A DNA stretch of 64,000 nt from Clostridiales bacterium (lineage in GTDB: Bacteria > Bacillota > Clostridia > Lachnospirales > Lachnospiraceae). The notes under the pieces were generated by a model that searched no databases, had not been told where the DNA came from, and saw only the letters and a list, made by a program, of their open reading frames with translations. Below, one piece after another: positions 36,565 through 45,634 of this stretch. The translations under genes were made by a program, and so were the position numbers. The number at the start of each line of letters is the position of its first letter. Within the stretch, counting starts at the first letter, position 1. The stretch lies in assembly GCA_022778745.1 (NCBI GenBank), contig JALFSR010000060.1, forward strand, positions 1 through 64,000, in the 5' to 3' direction.

Positions 36565-38004
36565 TTAAAATTTTTTCCATGTATCTTTCATAAATAATAA
36601 TAACAATGGGAAAATCTCCAAACGTCCTGCGAGCATATCAAAAATTAATATGCTTTTTACACCATTTGAAAAAAAGCTGAAATTTTGTGTCGGTCCAACA
36701 AGTTCTAATCCTGGCCCGATATTATTAAATGTCGCTGCTACTGCAGTAAAATTTGTAATTAAATCATGATTATCCAAGCTGATCAACAACATTGAACCTA
36801 CAAAAAGAAGAAAATACGTCGCCATAAAAATATTCACACTGCGAATTACTTCTTTTTCAATTACTTTTCCATCCATCATAATCTTTTGTACACTTCTTGG
36901 ATGCAGAAATTGATGGATTTCTTTTCTAATTGTCTTAAATAAAATAATAATACGAGATACTTTCATACCGCCGCCTGTACTTCCTGCACATGCTCCGATA
37001 AACATTAATACTACTAAAATCGTCCTTGACAATTCTGGCCACATATTAAAATCTGCTGTCGCAAATCCAGTCGTCGTAATAATAGAGCCAACTTGAAATG
37101 CTGCCTGCTGAATCGCTGTCAAAATATTTGTATAATATCCGCGAATATTCCATCCAATTAACAGTGTAGCTGCTGCAATCACTCCAAAATAACACAATAC
37201 TTCTTCGTTACAGATCGCTTTCTTTGGCTTTTTCATTATAAATAAAAAGTATGCATTAAAATTTACTCCAAATAGAATCATAAAAATAGTAACAACAACT
37301 TGAATATAAACCGAATATCCTGCGATACTGTCATTTTTAATTCCAAATCCTCCTGTACCAGCTGTACCAAAGGAAGTTGTCAGAGCATCAAACATCGACA
37401 TTCCGCCAGCTAATAATAAAATCACTTCTATTATAGTCATAACAAAATAAATTTCATATAAAATCTTTGCAGTAGACTGTACTTTTGGAACAAGACGGCT
37501 TACAGACGGACCAGGGCTCTCCGCTTTCATCAAATTCATATGATACCCTCCTGTCAGAGGCAGCAGAGACAATAAAAATACTAAAACACCCATTCCTCCG
37601 ATCCAATGTGTAAAGCTTCTCCAAAATAAAATACTGCGCGGCAACGACTCTACTTCTGTCAATATACTTGCTCCTGTTGTTGTAAAACCCGAAACAGTTT
37701 CAAATAATGCATCTACTGGATTTGTAATACTTCCGCTTATTAAAAATGGCACTGCTCCCATACAACTCAATACAATCCAGCTAAGTGCAACTGTTACAAA
37801 ACCTTCTTTTACATAAAATACTTTATTTTTTGGTTTTTTTCTCGTAATTGGAACACCAATTACAAGACATGCAATAATTGTAATAACAAAGCTCCATGCC
37901 GCTTCTTCTCTATAAATAACAGCCGTCAATAAGGGCAGTGCTAAAAGTGCTGCTTCTGCTTTTAAAATCCATCCAATAATATATATAATAATGAAATAAT
38001 TCAT
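36565..38004 (-). CDS. trkH: Potassium uptake channel subunit TrkH
   Basis: A 479-residue membrane protein of the TrkH/KtrB superfamily with four repeated membrane-pore-membrane units. Filter-like segments are recognisable, for example ETVSGFTTTGASILTE, TTSFGTAGTGGFGIKND, IITTTGFATADFNMW and AATFNNIGPGLELVGP. ACAGSTGGGMKVSRIIILFK is a conserved family block. Length fits TrkH rather than the shorter KtrB. trkA lies 140 nt upstream on the same strand. Together they import K+ under nucleotide control. Confidence 0.95.
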   Translation of the reverse strand: MNYFIIIYIIGWILKAEAALLALPLLTAVIYREEAAWSFVITIIACLVIGVPITRKKPKNKVFYVKEGFVTVALSWIVLSCMGAVPFLISGSITNPVDALFETVSGFTTTGASILTEVESLPRSILFWRSFTHWIGGMGVLVFLLSLLPLTGGYHMNLMKAESPGPSVSRLVPKVQSTAKILYEIYFVMTIIEVILLLAGGMSMFDALTTSFGTAGTGGFGIKNDSIAGYSVYIQVVVTIFMILFGVNFNAYFLFIMKKPKKAICNEEVLCYFGVIAAATLLIGWNIRGYYTNILTAIQQAAFQVGSIITTTGFATADFNMWPELSRTILVVLMFIGACAGSTGGGMKVSRIIILFKTIRKEIHQFLHPRSVQKIMMDGKVIEKEVIRSVNIFMATYFLLFVGSMLLISLDNHDLITNFTAVAATFNNIGPGLELVGPTQNFSFFSNGVKSILIFDMLAGRLEIFPLLLLFMKDTWKKF

Positions 38005-38144
38005 TTTAATCCTCCACTCTGCTCAAATAGCAGCTCACATAGTAATAAAGAACTCACAGTTCGATGAATTCAGAGTAAAAGGGACATTCAAAATCCACTT
38101 TACTGCTTCCTCCCAAACTATTTATGACACAAAATCACGCTCTT

Positions 38145-39503
38145 TTATTTCTTTAAAATATCTCGAATGTCATGCAGACCTTTTTGTGTCGTGACAACAA
38201 TTACCGTATCACCAAGCTGAATGCTGTCATTACCTCTTGCAATATGTATTTTTCCTCCACGATTGATACAACCAATCAGCAAGTTATCCTTTAAAGGAAG
38301 CTCAGCCAATGCTACATTTGTTACAGAAGACTTCTCATGCACAGCAAACTCCAACGCCTCTGCACGATTATCCAAAATATGGTATAAATTCTCGACATTA
38401 CTTCCAATTGAATTTTGCAGTGCACGGACATACTGCAAAATATAATCCATTGTAATATACTTTGGATAAATAACACTTCCAATATCCAAACGATCAATAA
38501 TATTATCAAATGCAATTCGATTTACTTTCGTTACAAGCTTTACATGAGAATGCTCTTTTGCATAAAGAGAAAGTAAAATATTTTCTTCATCCATATTTGT
38601 CAATGTAACAAATGCCTCTGTATGTGGAAGTCCTTCTTCCAACAATAAATTTTTATCTGTTCCATCTCCGCATATAATTTCTGCATCTGGCAGCAATTCA
38701 CTCAGTTCTTCACAGCGTTCTTTATTTTTTTCAACAATTCTCACCTTAATTTTCATCTCTAACAATAAATTTGCCAAATAATGTGCCAACTTTCCGCCAC
38801 CTACAATTAATGCACTTTTTACTTGATTTGTCTTTAAACCAATCTTTTTAAAAAATTCTGCTGCATTATGTGGAGAAGCAATAATGGATAATACATCATT
38901 ATCTTTTAATATAAAATCTCCGTCAGGTATCGAAATTTTCTCTTCTCGTTCCACTCCACAAATCAAAATATCTGCATTAAATTTCTTGCGAATATTTTTA
39001 ATCGGAACATCATTTAAATGAAACTCTGGGCGAATACGAAACTTTAATAGTTCTACACGTCCCTTTGCAAATGTATCAATTTTAATGGCAGATGGGAAGC
39101 GAAGCAATCGAGAAATTTCTATCGCAGCTGCATATTCTGGATTAATAATCATAGAAATTCCAAGTCTTTCTTTAATAAATCCGATTTCCTTGCTGTAAAT
39201 TGGATTACGTACACGAGCAATCGTCTGACAATTTCCTGTTTTCTGTGCAATTAAACAACAAAGTAAATTTAATTCATCTGACCCAGTTACTGCAATCAAA
39301 ATATCTGCCTTATCTACACCAGCTTCCATCTGTGTGTTAATACTTGCTCCATTGCCATACAAGCCAATCGCATCAATATTTTCTGGTATTTGCTGAATTT
39401 TTTGCGCTGATACATCAATTAATACTAAGTCATGGTTTTCTTCGCTCAACTGTTCCGCAAGCGTAATACCAACTTTCCCACATCCAATAATAACAATTTT
39501 CAT
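38145..39503 (-). CDS. trkA: Trk system regulatory subunit TrkA
   Basis: A 452-residue cytoplasmic protein with two RCK units, each made of an NAD-binding Rossmann fold and a TrkA_C domain. The first begins MKIVIIGCGKVGITLAEQLS; the second begins near residue 228 with SALIVGGGKLAHYLANLLLE. Acidic ends of the second strand (LVLIDVSAQ and RIVEKNKERC) fit NAD(H) binding. It gates TrkH in response to nucleotide. It is the first gene of trkA-trkH. Confidence 0.96.
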   Translation of the reverse strand: MKIVIIGCGKVGITLAEQLSEENHDLVLIDVSAQKIQQIPENIDAIGLYGNGASINTQMEAGVDKADILIAVTGSDELNLLCCLIAQKTGNCQTIARVRNPIYSKEIGFIKERLGISMIINPEYAAAIEISRLLRFPSAIKIDTFAKGRVELLKFRIRPEFHLNDVPIKNIRKKFNADILICGVEREEKISIPDGDFILKDNDVLSIIASPHNAAEFFKKIGLKTNQVKSALIVGGGKLAHYLANLLLEMKIKVRIVEKNKERCEELSELLPDAEIICGDGTDKNLLLEEGLPHTEAFVTLTNMDEENILLSLYAKEHSHVKLVTKVNRIAFDNIIDRLDIGSVIYPKYITMDYILQYVRALQNSIGSNVENLYHILDNRAEALEFAVHEKSSVTNVALAELPLKDNLLIGCINRGGKIHIARGNDSIQLGDTVIVVTTQKGLHDIRDILKK

Positions 39504-39543
39504 GAGTGTGTCTCCTACTCCTATATTAAAATCTGCCCCCTTT

Positions 39544-39592
39544 GGGCTGTTTTTTCATCTTTTGCGGGTTCTAAAATCATACTTTTCGATAC
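39544..39592 (+). repeat. Partial copy of the ~187-bp dispersed element
   Basis: This stretch aligns with the reverse complement of 56898-56945: both read GGGCT, then TTTTGCGGGTTC, then AAAATCAT and CTTTT, with about 40 of 46 positions equal. Short frames through both copies share the peptide FAGSKI. It lies upstream of trkA. Confidence 0.65.
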
Positions 39593-39706
39593 AAGCAGAA
39601 ACCGCATGATTACTTCACCTGAATATCGTATTAAGATTTCATAAAGATTTCTTTCCTATTATACCATTGTGTTTAAAAATAAGAAACCACTTTTGCAAAA
39701 ATATTA

Positions 39707-39763
39707 TAATAAAATCCTTCTAAAGCGGACTTTCAATTGTTTCTTCGTCTTCCTTAGAAGGAT
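39707..39763 (-). terminator. Probable terminator after the M20 peptidase fragment
   Basis: ATCCTTCTAA (39714-39723) and TTAGAAGGAT (39754-39763) pair perfectly around a 30-nt loop. The minus strand runs on as GGATTTTATTATAATATTTTTG. Confidence 0.65.
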
Positions 39764-39780
39764 CATACTGTCATATAAAT

Positions 39781-40580
39781 TTATTTTGTCAGAAGCTCTG
39801 CCACAAGAGCTGCACCTTTTTTTAATTCTTCTATTATAATATATTCCCTAACAGAATTTACCTGATACATTCCGCAAGAAAGAACAATACCGTTAATCCC
39901 ATTTTTCACAAAATTATTGTTATCGCTTCCTCCAAATGTGCTTGCAAGCTTCGGCTCTATTCCTAGATTTTTACAGCTTTGCTGAAATCTTTTCACAACA
40001 GGATTATTATCTTCTATTTGATAAGATCTTACATCCGCCTTATGGGAAAACTCACAAACTGCTCCTGCCTCATATGCTTTATGAATAAACACATTTTTTG
40101 CTACATCTATATAGTTCAATGCTTTTTTATGATCATAGCTTCGTACTTCTCCAGTACATGTACAAGTTTCCGGCACAATATTCAATGCTTTTCCTCCAGA
40201 AATTGTACCAATATTTAATGTCGTTTCCTCATCCAGTCTTCCCTGCTTAATTTCTGCAATTGCCTTGCTCATAACAGAGACAGCATGGATTCCTTTTTCT
40301 GGTTCAAAGCCAGCATGTGCTGCTTTCCCATGTATAGCAGTTCCAACTGATCCGCTCATATCAAGTACATATGCTTCATTTGCTCTGATTTTATTAAAGT
40401 CAAATACATACGTTCCTTTCACATAAGCTTCTTCTCCAATTGAAAATAAAATTTCGATATCTCGATACGGTTCTTTCTGCTCTTTCACACATCGAATTCC
40501 TTCTAAAATTTCAATAATCTCTGCCAGATCATCTGCACCTAAGACGGTGTCACCACCTGAAGTAATAATATTTTTACTGC
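39781..40580 (-). pseudogene. M20 family peptidase (peptidase T-like), 5' truncated
   Basis: From IITSGGDTVLGADDLAEIIEILEG onward the frame matches M20 metallopeptidases. It has LFSIGEEAYVKG, a dimerisation domain AIHGKAAHAGFEPEKGIHAVSVMSKAIAEI, and the end STFGGSDNNNFVKNGINGIVLSCGM. The first ~110 residues with the initial zinc His and the HxD motif are missing. Upstream of about 40580 the frame (MRIRQNSLQMYATVRKL) is the out-of-frame reading of a gshA fragment, not peptidase. The gene is therefore the 3' part of a peptidase joined by a deletion to the 5' part of another gene and is unlikely to make an active enzyme. Confidence 0.8.
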
Positions 40581-40816
40581 TTTTTTTGAAGATCGGCACG
40601 CTGTTGCCACACAGTTTCCGTACTGTTGCATACATCTGTAATGAATTCTGTCTGATTCTCACAAAAATCGCATTCTATATTTGGATTATCTGCAAAAGGG
40701 TGTTCTGTATGTGACAGAAACCCATTTGGTGTCGCTCTTAAACACTCTTTTTCTAAGCCAAAATATCCTTCAAACATATGTGTTTTTATATTCGGATTTT
40801 TATAATCTAAACTCAT
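40574..40816 (-). pseudogene. Glutamate-cysteine ligase (gshA/gshAB) 5' fragment
   Basis: The 80-residue frame contains EGYFGLEKECLRATPNGFLSH and HPFADNPNIECDFCENQTEFITD, the N-terminal core of clostridial glutamate-cysteine ligase, normally part of a 450-750 residue enzyme. It stops at QKKQ directly where peptidase T-like sequence begins in another frame. The remainder of the ligase is absent. A deletion between the two genes is the simplest explanation. Confidence 0.8.
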
Positions 40817-40928
40817 ATTTCATCACTCTTTCTTTATAATCCTTTCAATGCAGTATATCGTATATTTATTATCGCTATTTATCACGTTTGTGCATTCCAT
40901 CAGCCCTCTTTATAAATCACCTTTATAA

Positions 40929-41375
40929 CTAAATATAATACATGTCTTGATTATATGCCTTGTAGTCCAAATAACTTTTTCTCAGATCATCTAATGTGAC
41001 GCTTTTTAGTGCCTGTTCAAGCTGTTCATTCACTTGGTCAATGAGCAACGTTTGGATACTTACTGAAATACCACGCCCATGACTATCCTCTGGCATTTCT
41101 TCTTCCTCAATCTGGTAACTCCCGTCTAATGCTTCAAGAATTGTCGAGACTGTAAGCTCTTTTGGGTTAATATTTAATCGATATCCCCCCTGCGAGCCTT
41201 TGATTCCTTTGACAATTCCTGCTCTTCGCAGACTTGCAAATACTTGTTCCAAATATTGTGGAGAAATACCATTTCGCTCTGCTATATTTCCGAGTACAAT
41301 GTGTTCCTTTTCTGAATTTGCTGATAAATCAATCAATGCTCTGAGACCATATCTGCACTTTTTTGAAATTCTCAT
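40929..41375 (-). CDS. Rrf2 family transcriptional regulator (CymR-like)
   Basis: A 148-residue winged-helix regulator starting MRISKKCRYGLRALIDLS; the ATG at 41375 follows GTGGAGGTAATC, so the longer frame to 41426 is not used. The HTH is LGNIAERNGISPQYLEQVFASLRRAGIVKGIKGSQGGYRL. The three clustered cysteines that hold a [2Fe-2S] cluster in IscR are missing (only Cys7 occurs), which places it with CymR-type regulators of sulfur metabolism. Its neighbour metY and the nearby gshA remnant agree with cysteine/methionine control. The target site is not identified. Confidence 0.88.
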   Translation of the reverse strand: MRISKKCRYGLRALIDLSANSEKEHIVLGNIAERNGISPQYLEQVFASLRRAGIVKGIKGSQGGYRLNINPKELTVSTILEALDGSYQIEEEEMPEDSHGRGISVSIQTLLIDQVNEQLEQALKSVTLDDLRKSYLDYKAYNQDMYYI

Positions 41376-41426
41376 GATTACCTCCACATTTTTCATTATT
41401 TTAATTTTTGTGCCGCTTAAAAGCAT

Positions 41427-41523
41427 GAAGCTGTTGCATTAAACTGGAATCATGCAAGATATAGTAATGTCAGTTCGGACAGATAACTATATCTTGCAAA
41501 ACTCACTCTTAATGCGACAGCTC
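41427..41523. repeat. ~97-bp palindromic dispersed element, copy B
   Basis: The outer stem GAAGCTGTTGCATTAA pairs with TTAATGCGACAGCTCC, and the inner stem GCAAGATATAGT pairs with ACTATATCTTGC. It is about 80 percent identical to copy C at 51019-51115. It sits upstream of the Rrf2 gene and next to the second copy of the 51-bp repeat. Confidence 0.82.
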
Positions 41524-41529
41524 CTACCT

Positions 41530-41580
41530 CCCTCACTTAATGTTCTGCACACTTGAAGTGAGAAACAGCTCATCCTACAT
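41530..41580. repeat. ~51-bp dispersed repeat, copy 2
   Basis: Contains TGTTCTGCACACTTGAAGTG (41541-41560), identical to 14247-14266 in the dapA leader. In this copy CTCACTT and AAGTGAG flank the core and can pair. It abuts the metY stop codon. Confidence 0.7.
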
Positions 41581-42891
41581 TCAGTCTACTGCTTTAAATG
41601 CTTCTTCTAAATCTTGAATAATATCTGCAATATTTTCTGTTCCGATAGACAGTCGAATCGTATTTGGTTTAATTCCCTGATCTAACAATTCTTCCTCTGT
41701 ACACTGACTATGTGTAGTAGTAGCTGGATGAATGACAAGTGATTTTACATCTGCTACATTTGCCAGTAAAGAGAATAATTCCAAATTATCAATAAAATCT
41801 TTTGCCTTTTGTGCATCTCCCTTGATTTCAAAAGTAAAGATTGACCCTCCACCGTTTGGGAAATATTTCTTATATAATGCTTGCTGACTTTCGTCCGTTG
41901 TCACTGATGGATGATGCACTGCCTCCACCTGTGGATGATTGTTTAAATATTCTACCACTTTTAATGCATTTTCTACATGGCGTTCTACTCGGAGTGATAA
42001 TGTTTCCAGACCTTGCAGGAAGAAAAATGCATGAAATGGAGAAAGGGTTGCTCCAGTATCTCTCAAAAGAATGGCACGTATTTTTGTGACAAATGCCGCT
42101 GCACCTACTGCTTTTGTGAAACTAATTCCATGATAACTTGGATTAGGCTCTGTTAAAGATGGAAATCTTCCAGAAGCTTCCCAATCGAATTTTCCTCCAT
42201 CTACAATTACTCCTCCGATTGTCGTTCCATGTCCTCCGATAAATTTTGTTGCCGAGTGTACAACAATATCTGCACCATATTCGATCGGACGTACAAGATA
42301 TGGTGTTGCAAAAGTATTATCTACAACAAGCGGAATTTTATACTTATGTGCAATTTTTGCTACCACCTCAATATCCACTACATCAGAATTCGGATTTCCA
42401 AGTGTTTCAATAAAAATTGCTTTTGTATTATCTTGAATCGCAGCTTCCACTTCTTCATAATTGAAAATATCAACAAATGTTGTTTTGATGCCATACTGAG
42501 GAAGTGTATGTGCCAACAAATTATAAGAACCTCCATAAATATTTTTCGCTGATACAATATGATCTCCATTCTGAGCAAGATTTTGTATCGTATAAGAAAT
42601 TGCTGCGGCACCTGATGCTACTGCAAGTGCTGCAACACCACCCTCAAGTGCTGCGATTCTTTTTTCAAACACATCTTCTGTAGGATTTGTAAGACGTCCA
42701 TAAATATTTCCTGCGTCTGCCAACCCAAAACGAGCTGCTGCATGGTCGCTATTTCGAAATACATAAGATGAAGTTTGATAAATCGGCACCGCTCTGGCAT
42801 CTGTTACTGGATCTGGACTTTCTTGTCCTACATGAAGCTGTAATGTCTCAAATTTAAATTTTCTGTTTTCTCTCGTAATTTTTTCTCCCAT
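41581..42891 (-). CDS. metY: O-acetylhomoserine sulfhydrylase (MetY type, PLP)
   Basis: A 436-residue Cys/Met-metabolism PLP enzyme. It begins FETLQLHVGQESPDPVTDARAVPIYQTSSYVF, with the PLP lysine in VVHSATKFIGGHGTTIGG and the substrate-binding C-terminal SLLANVADVKSLVIHPATTTHSQ. Length and signatures indicate O-acetyl-L-homoserine aminocarboxypropyltransferase, which makes homocysteine from O-acetylhomoserine and sulfide. It has its own consensus promoter and sits beside the CymR-like regulator, which may control it. No S-box riboswitch is visible in its leader. Confidence 0.95.
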   Translation of the reverse strand: MGEKITRENRKFKFETLQLHVGQESPDPVTDARAVPIYQTSSYVFRNSDHAAARFGLADAGNIYGRLTNPTEDVFEKRIAALEGGVAALAVASGAAAISYTIQNLAQNGDHIVSAKNIYGGSYNLLAHTLPQYGIKTTFVDIFNYEEVEAAIQDNTKAIFIETLGNPNSDVVDIEVVAKIAHKYKIPLVVDNTFATPYLVRPIEYGADIVVHSATKFIGGHGTTIGGVIVDGGKFDWEASGRFPSLTEPNPSYHGISFTKAVGAAAFVTKIRAILLRDTGATLSPFHAFFFLQGLETLSLRVERHVENALKVVEYLNNHPQVEAVHHPSVTTDESQQALYKKYFPNGGGSIFTFEIKGDAQKAKDFIDNLELFSLLANVADVKSLVIHPATTTHSQCTEEELLDQGIKPNTIRLSIGTENIADIIQDLEEAFKAVD

Positions 42892-43038
42892 ATAACTCTC
42901 CTCTTTTCTTTCTGTTCATTTTTTATAGCAATCAATACATATCCTTACAAAATAATATTTTTAATGACCTTATATTTAGAAGCAATACGATCATTATTTT
43001 TTTCCTAGTTTTACGATATGTTTTATATGAATACATCA

Positions 43039-43067
43039 ATTATATTCTTATATTTCTGGTCTGTCAA
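43039..43067 (-). promoter_or_regulatory. Consensus SigA promoter of metY
   Basis: On the minus strand TTGACA (43062-43067), 17 bp, TATAAT (43039-43044). The metY start is about 150 bp downstream, leaving a leader in which I see no riboswitch fold. Confidence 0.8.
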
Positions 43068-43180
43068 TGAGTTTTTTATACTTTGAAGCAAAATATTTCT
43101 GTTTTTCGTTATGGGATAAATGCAAAACGGCAATATTTATAATTTTTCCTCAAAAAAAAGGATTTATTTATGAATTATTC

Positions 43181-43228
43181 TTGACAAAAAATTTTAGAAT
43201 TGTTATAATATTATTAGAATAATTCTAT
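43181..43228 (+). promoter_or_regulatory. Consensus SigA promoter with two PerR-like boxes
   Basis: TTGACA (43181-43186), 17 bp, TATAAT (43204-43209). TTAGAATTGTTATAA (43194-43208) overlaps the -10 and TTAGAATAATTCTAT (43214-43228) covers the start region. Both match the 7-1-7 PerR operator pattern (TTAnAATnATTnTAA), the second with one mismatch to TTAGAATNATTCTAA. A repressor bound here would block the promoter. The downstream gene is a rubredoxin-domain flavoprotein. Confidence 0.65.
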
Positions 43229-43275
43229 TTTTTATTCAAAATATCTATAGTAAAATGAATGAATGAGGTGATTGT

Positions 43276-44823
43276 ATGGCAATTTATAAATGCAAAATTT
43301 GTGGCCTGATTTATGATGAAGAGGAAACTGGAATCCCTATTTCGGAACTAAGCTGCTGTCCATTATGCAAACAACCCGTTTCCAATCTGGAACCTATGGA
43401 ATCAACGGTTAAAAAACAGGAACACTATTCTGACAGTCTCGATTATGATATGACTACCGCCAGACAAGATGAATCTTGCCGCTATATGGCGCAGATTCAT
43501 GAGATGGCCGTAACTGGAAAATCAATTGGTGGTTCTATGAGCACTCAGATGCCTATGCCTAACTGGGATGATATTTTACTGCTTGGTTCACAGCTGAATC
43601 CTCCGCCACTTAATGATGATGATTTTGTAGATACAAAGACAATTATCGGAAAACATGCAAAAAAACCGATGATTTTAGAAAATCCAGTCTATATTTCCCA
43701 TATGTCTTTTGGTGCATTATCCAGAGAGATAAAGATTGCTTTGGCAAGGGGATCTGCGATGGCAAAGACAGCTATGTGCAGCGGAGAAGGTGGCATTTTG
43801 CCAGAGGAAATGCAGGCATCGTATAAATACATATTTGAATATATTCCTAATAAATATAGCGTAACAGACGAAAATTTACGTGCTTCTGACGCCATTGAGA
43901 TTAAGATCGGACAAGGCACAAAACCTGGAATGGGCGGTCATCTGCCAGGTGAAAAAGTAACAGCTGAAATTGCTGCTATCCGAGGAAAAAAACAGGGGGA
44001 AGATATCCAAAGTCCAAGTAAGTTCCCAGAGCTGAATTCAAAAGAAGACTTAAAAGATATGGTCGATATGCTTCGCAGACGTTCCGATGGTCGTCCAATC
44101 GGTATTAAGATCGCTGCTGGAAATATTGAACAAGATTTAGAATTCTGCGTTTTTGCTAATCCAGATTTTATTACTATTGACGGCAGAGGTGGTGCTACTG
44201 GCTCGAGTCCTCTTCTGCTTCGAGAGGCTACTACTATTCCTACTATTTACGCACTGAGCCGAGCAAGAAACTATTTGGACTCTGTAGGCTCCAATATCTC
44301 TCTTGTAATTACTGGCGGACTTCGCGTATCAGCAGATTTTGCTAAAGCACTTGCAATGGGAGCTGATGCGATTGCGATTGCCAGTGCAGGACTGATTGCC
44401 GCTGCTTGTCAGCAATACCGCATTTGTGGCACTGGAAACTGCCCTGTAGGCATCGCTACACAAGATCCTGAACTGCGAGCAAGACTGAAGATGGACACTG
44501 CCGCTCAAAGAGTTGCAAACTTTTTAAATGTTTCTCTGAATGAACTGAAAACATTTGCGAGAATTACTAGCAACCATTCAATTCACGATTTATCAATCCA
44601 TAATCTGGTGACGACAGACAGAGATATCGCTGAATATACTGGTATCCGCCATGTCGGTCAACCAAGTATACCTGTAACCCGATCTAGTATTGAACCGAAG
44701 AAAGAACCTGTCACTCATCAATACAAATGCAACTTATGTGGAGAGATTTTTACAGTAAACGAGAACGAGATACCTGTATGTCCACGCTGTCGTGCAGTTG
44801 GAGAAACACTCATTTTACAATAA
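43276..44823 (+). CDS. Glutamate synthase-like FMN protein with rubredoxin-type metal sites at both ends
   Basis: A 515-residue protein. N-terminal YKCKICGLIYDEEE with CxxC (6, 9) and CPLC (28, 31) is a rubredoxin-like iron site. The centre (about 90-440) is the GltB FMN/synthase barrel, with ISHMSFGALSREIKIALARGSAMAKT, SGEGGILPEE, QGTKPGMGGHLPGEKV, FITIDGRGGATGSSP and the 3Fe-4S type loop ICGTGNCPVGIATQDPE. The C terminus has a second knuckle, YKCNLCGEIF to CPRC (485, 488, 502, 505). There is no amidotransferase domain, so it is not a complete glutamate synthase. PerR-like boxes over its promoter suggest a role in oxidative stress or electron transfer; the reaction is unknown. Confidence 0.88.
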   Translation: MAIYKCKICGLIYDEEETGIPISELSCCPLCKQPVSNLEPMESTVKKQEHYSDSLDYDMTTARQDESCRYMAQIHEMAVTGKSIGGSMSTQMPMPNWDDILLLGSQLNPPPLNDDDFVDTKTIIGKHAKKPMILENPVYISHMSFGALSREIKIALARGSAMAKTAMCSGEGGILPEEMQASYKYIFEYIPNKYSVTDENLRASDAIEIKIGQGTKPGMGGHLPGEKVTAEIAAIRGKKQGEDIQSPSKFPELNSKEDLKDMVDMLRRRSDGRPIGIKIAAGNIEQDLEFCVFANPDFITIDGRGGATGSSPLLLREATTIPTIYALSRARNYLDSVGSNISLVITGGLRVSADFAKALAMGADAIAIASAGLIAAACQQYRICGTGNCPVGIATQDPELRARLKMDTAAQRVANFLNVSLNELKTFARITSNHSIHDLSIHNLVTTDRDIAEYTGIRHVGQPSIPVTRSSIEPKKEPVTHQYKCNLCGEIFTVNENEIPVCPRCRAVGETLILQ

Positions 44824-44839
44824 AACAAAAATAAATTTT

Positions 44840-44935
44840 ATAGGCTCCTTTTTCAATATCAATGAAATAATTTCAACCAGTTCAACTCTAAATTTAACTG
44901 ATTGGAGACGAGTTCATTCCGAAAGAGGGGCCTAT
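44840..44935. repeat. Long imperfect hairpin after the GltB-like gene
   Basis: ATAGGCTCCTTTTTC (44840-44854) pairs with GAAAGAGGGGCCTAT (44921-44935), with a CCAGTT/AACTGATTGG inner stem. The plus strand continues TTTTATAC, so it can act as terminator. At 96 bp it is close in size to the three dispersed palindromes but not similar in sequence. Confidence 0.6.
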
Positions 44936-45022
44936 TTTATACTAGAAACTATAAATTTAATCGTATACTATTTTTTATTTCTTAATCTTCCATTTTTCTG
45001 CTTTTCTATTATTTCTTAATTT

Positions 45023-45634
45023 TTACGATTCTTTTTTCTCTTTATCAAACTCAGGATTAAATGCATAAAAATTTTTACAGTTTAACCGTTCCTGCACAAT
45101 CCGAAGAGCTTCACCAAATCTTTGAAAATGCACAACTTCCCGTTGTCTTAAAAATCGAATCGGATCACATACTTCTTGATCTTTTACAAGACGAAGGATA
45201 TTATCATACGTCGTGCGGGCTTTCTGCTCTGCTGCCAAATTTTCACATAAATCAGTAATCGCATCACCTTTTGATTGAAACTGACAGGCATTGAATGGAA
45301 TTCCACCAGCCGCCTGTGGCCAAAGTGCAGTCGTATGATCCACATAATATTTATCAAAACCAGCTTCTTTGATCTCGTCAATACTTAAATTTCTTGTAAG
45401 CTGATACACAATCGCACCAATCATCTCAAAATGCGCCAATTCTTCTGTTCCTATATCGGTCAGAAGTGCTTTACACTCTGCATATGGCATCGTATAACGC
45501 TGCGATAAATATCTCATAGAAGCAGACAACTCTCCGTCTGGACCTCCAAATTGACTAATAATTACTTGAGCCAATTTTGGATTTGGCTGCGAAATTTTTA
45601 CTGGATACTGTAATCGTTTTTCATAATTCCACAT
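45023..45634 (-). CDS. cotJC: Spore coat protein CotJC (manganese catalase-like)
   Basis: A 203-residue ferritin-like protein starting MWNYEKRLQYPVKI; the ATG at 45634 follows AAGGAGGG and overlaps the cotJB stop. Carboxylate/His motifs of the dimanganese site are seen in GTEELAHFEMIGAIVYQL, NLAAEQKARTTYDNIL and REVVHFQRFGEAL. CotJC proteins are Mn-catalase-like enzymes packed in the spore coat. It is the last gene of cotJABC, and the cysteine-rich CotJA partner suggests a metal- or redox-active coat layer. Confidence 0.94.
   Translation of the reverse strand: MWNYEKRLQYPVKISQPNPKLAQVIISQFGGPDGELSASMRYLSQRYTMPYAECKALLTDIGTEELAHFEMIGAIVYQLTRNLSIDEIKEAGFDKYYVDHTTALWPQAAGGIPFNACQFQSKGDAITDLCENLAAEQKARTTYDNILRLVKDQEVCDPIRFLRQREVVHFQRFGEALRIVQERLNCKNFYAFNPEFDKEKKES

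Noticed and set aside
41376-41426. 17-residue N-terminal extension of the Rrf2 regulator
   Set aside because: The ATG at 41375 has a GGAGG site and begins the conserved MRISKKCRYGLRAL sequence; the extension runs to the edge of the palindromic repeat.
42892-43038. S-box or T-box riboswitch ahead of metY
   Set aside because: None of the conserved blocks of a SAM riboswitch or T-box is present in the ~150-nt leader.
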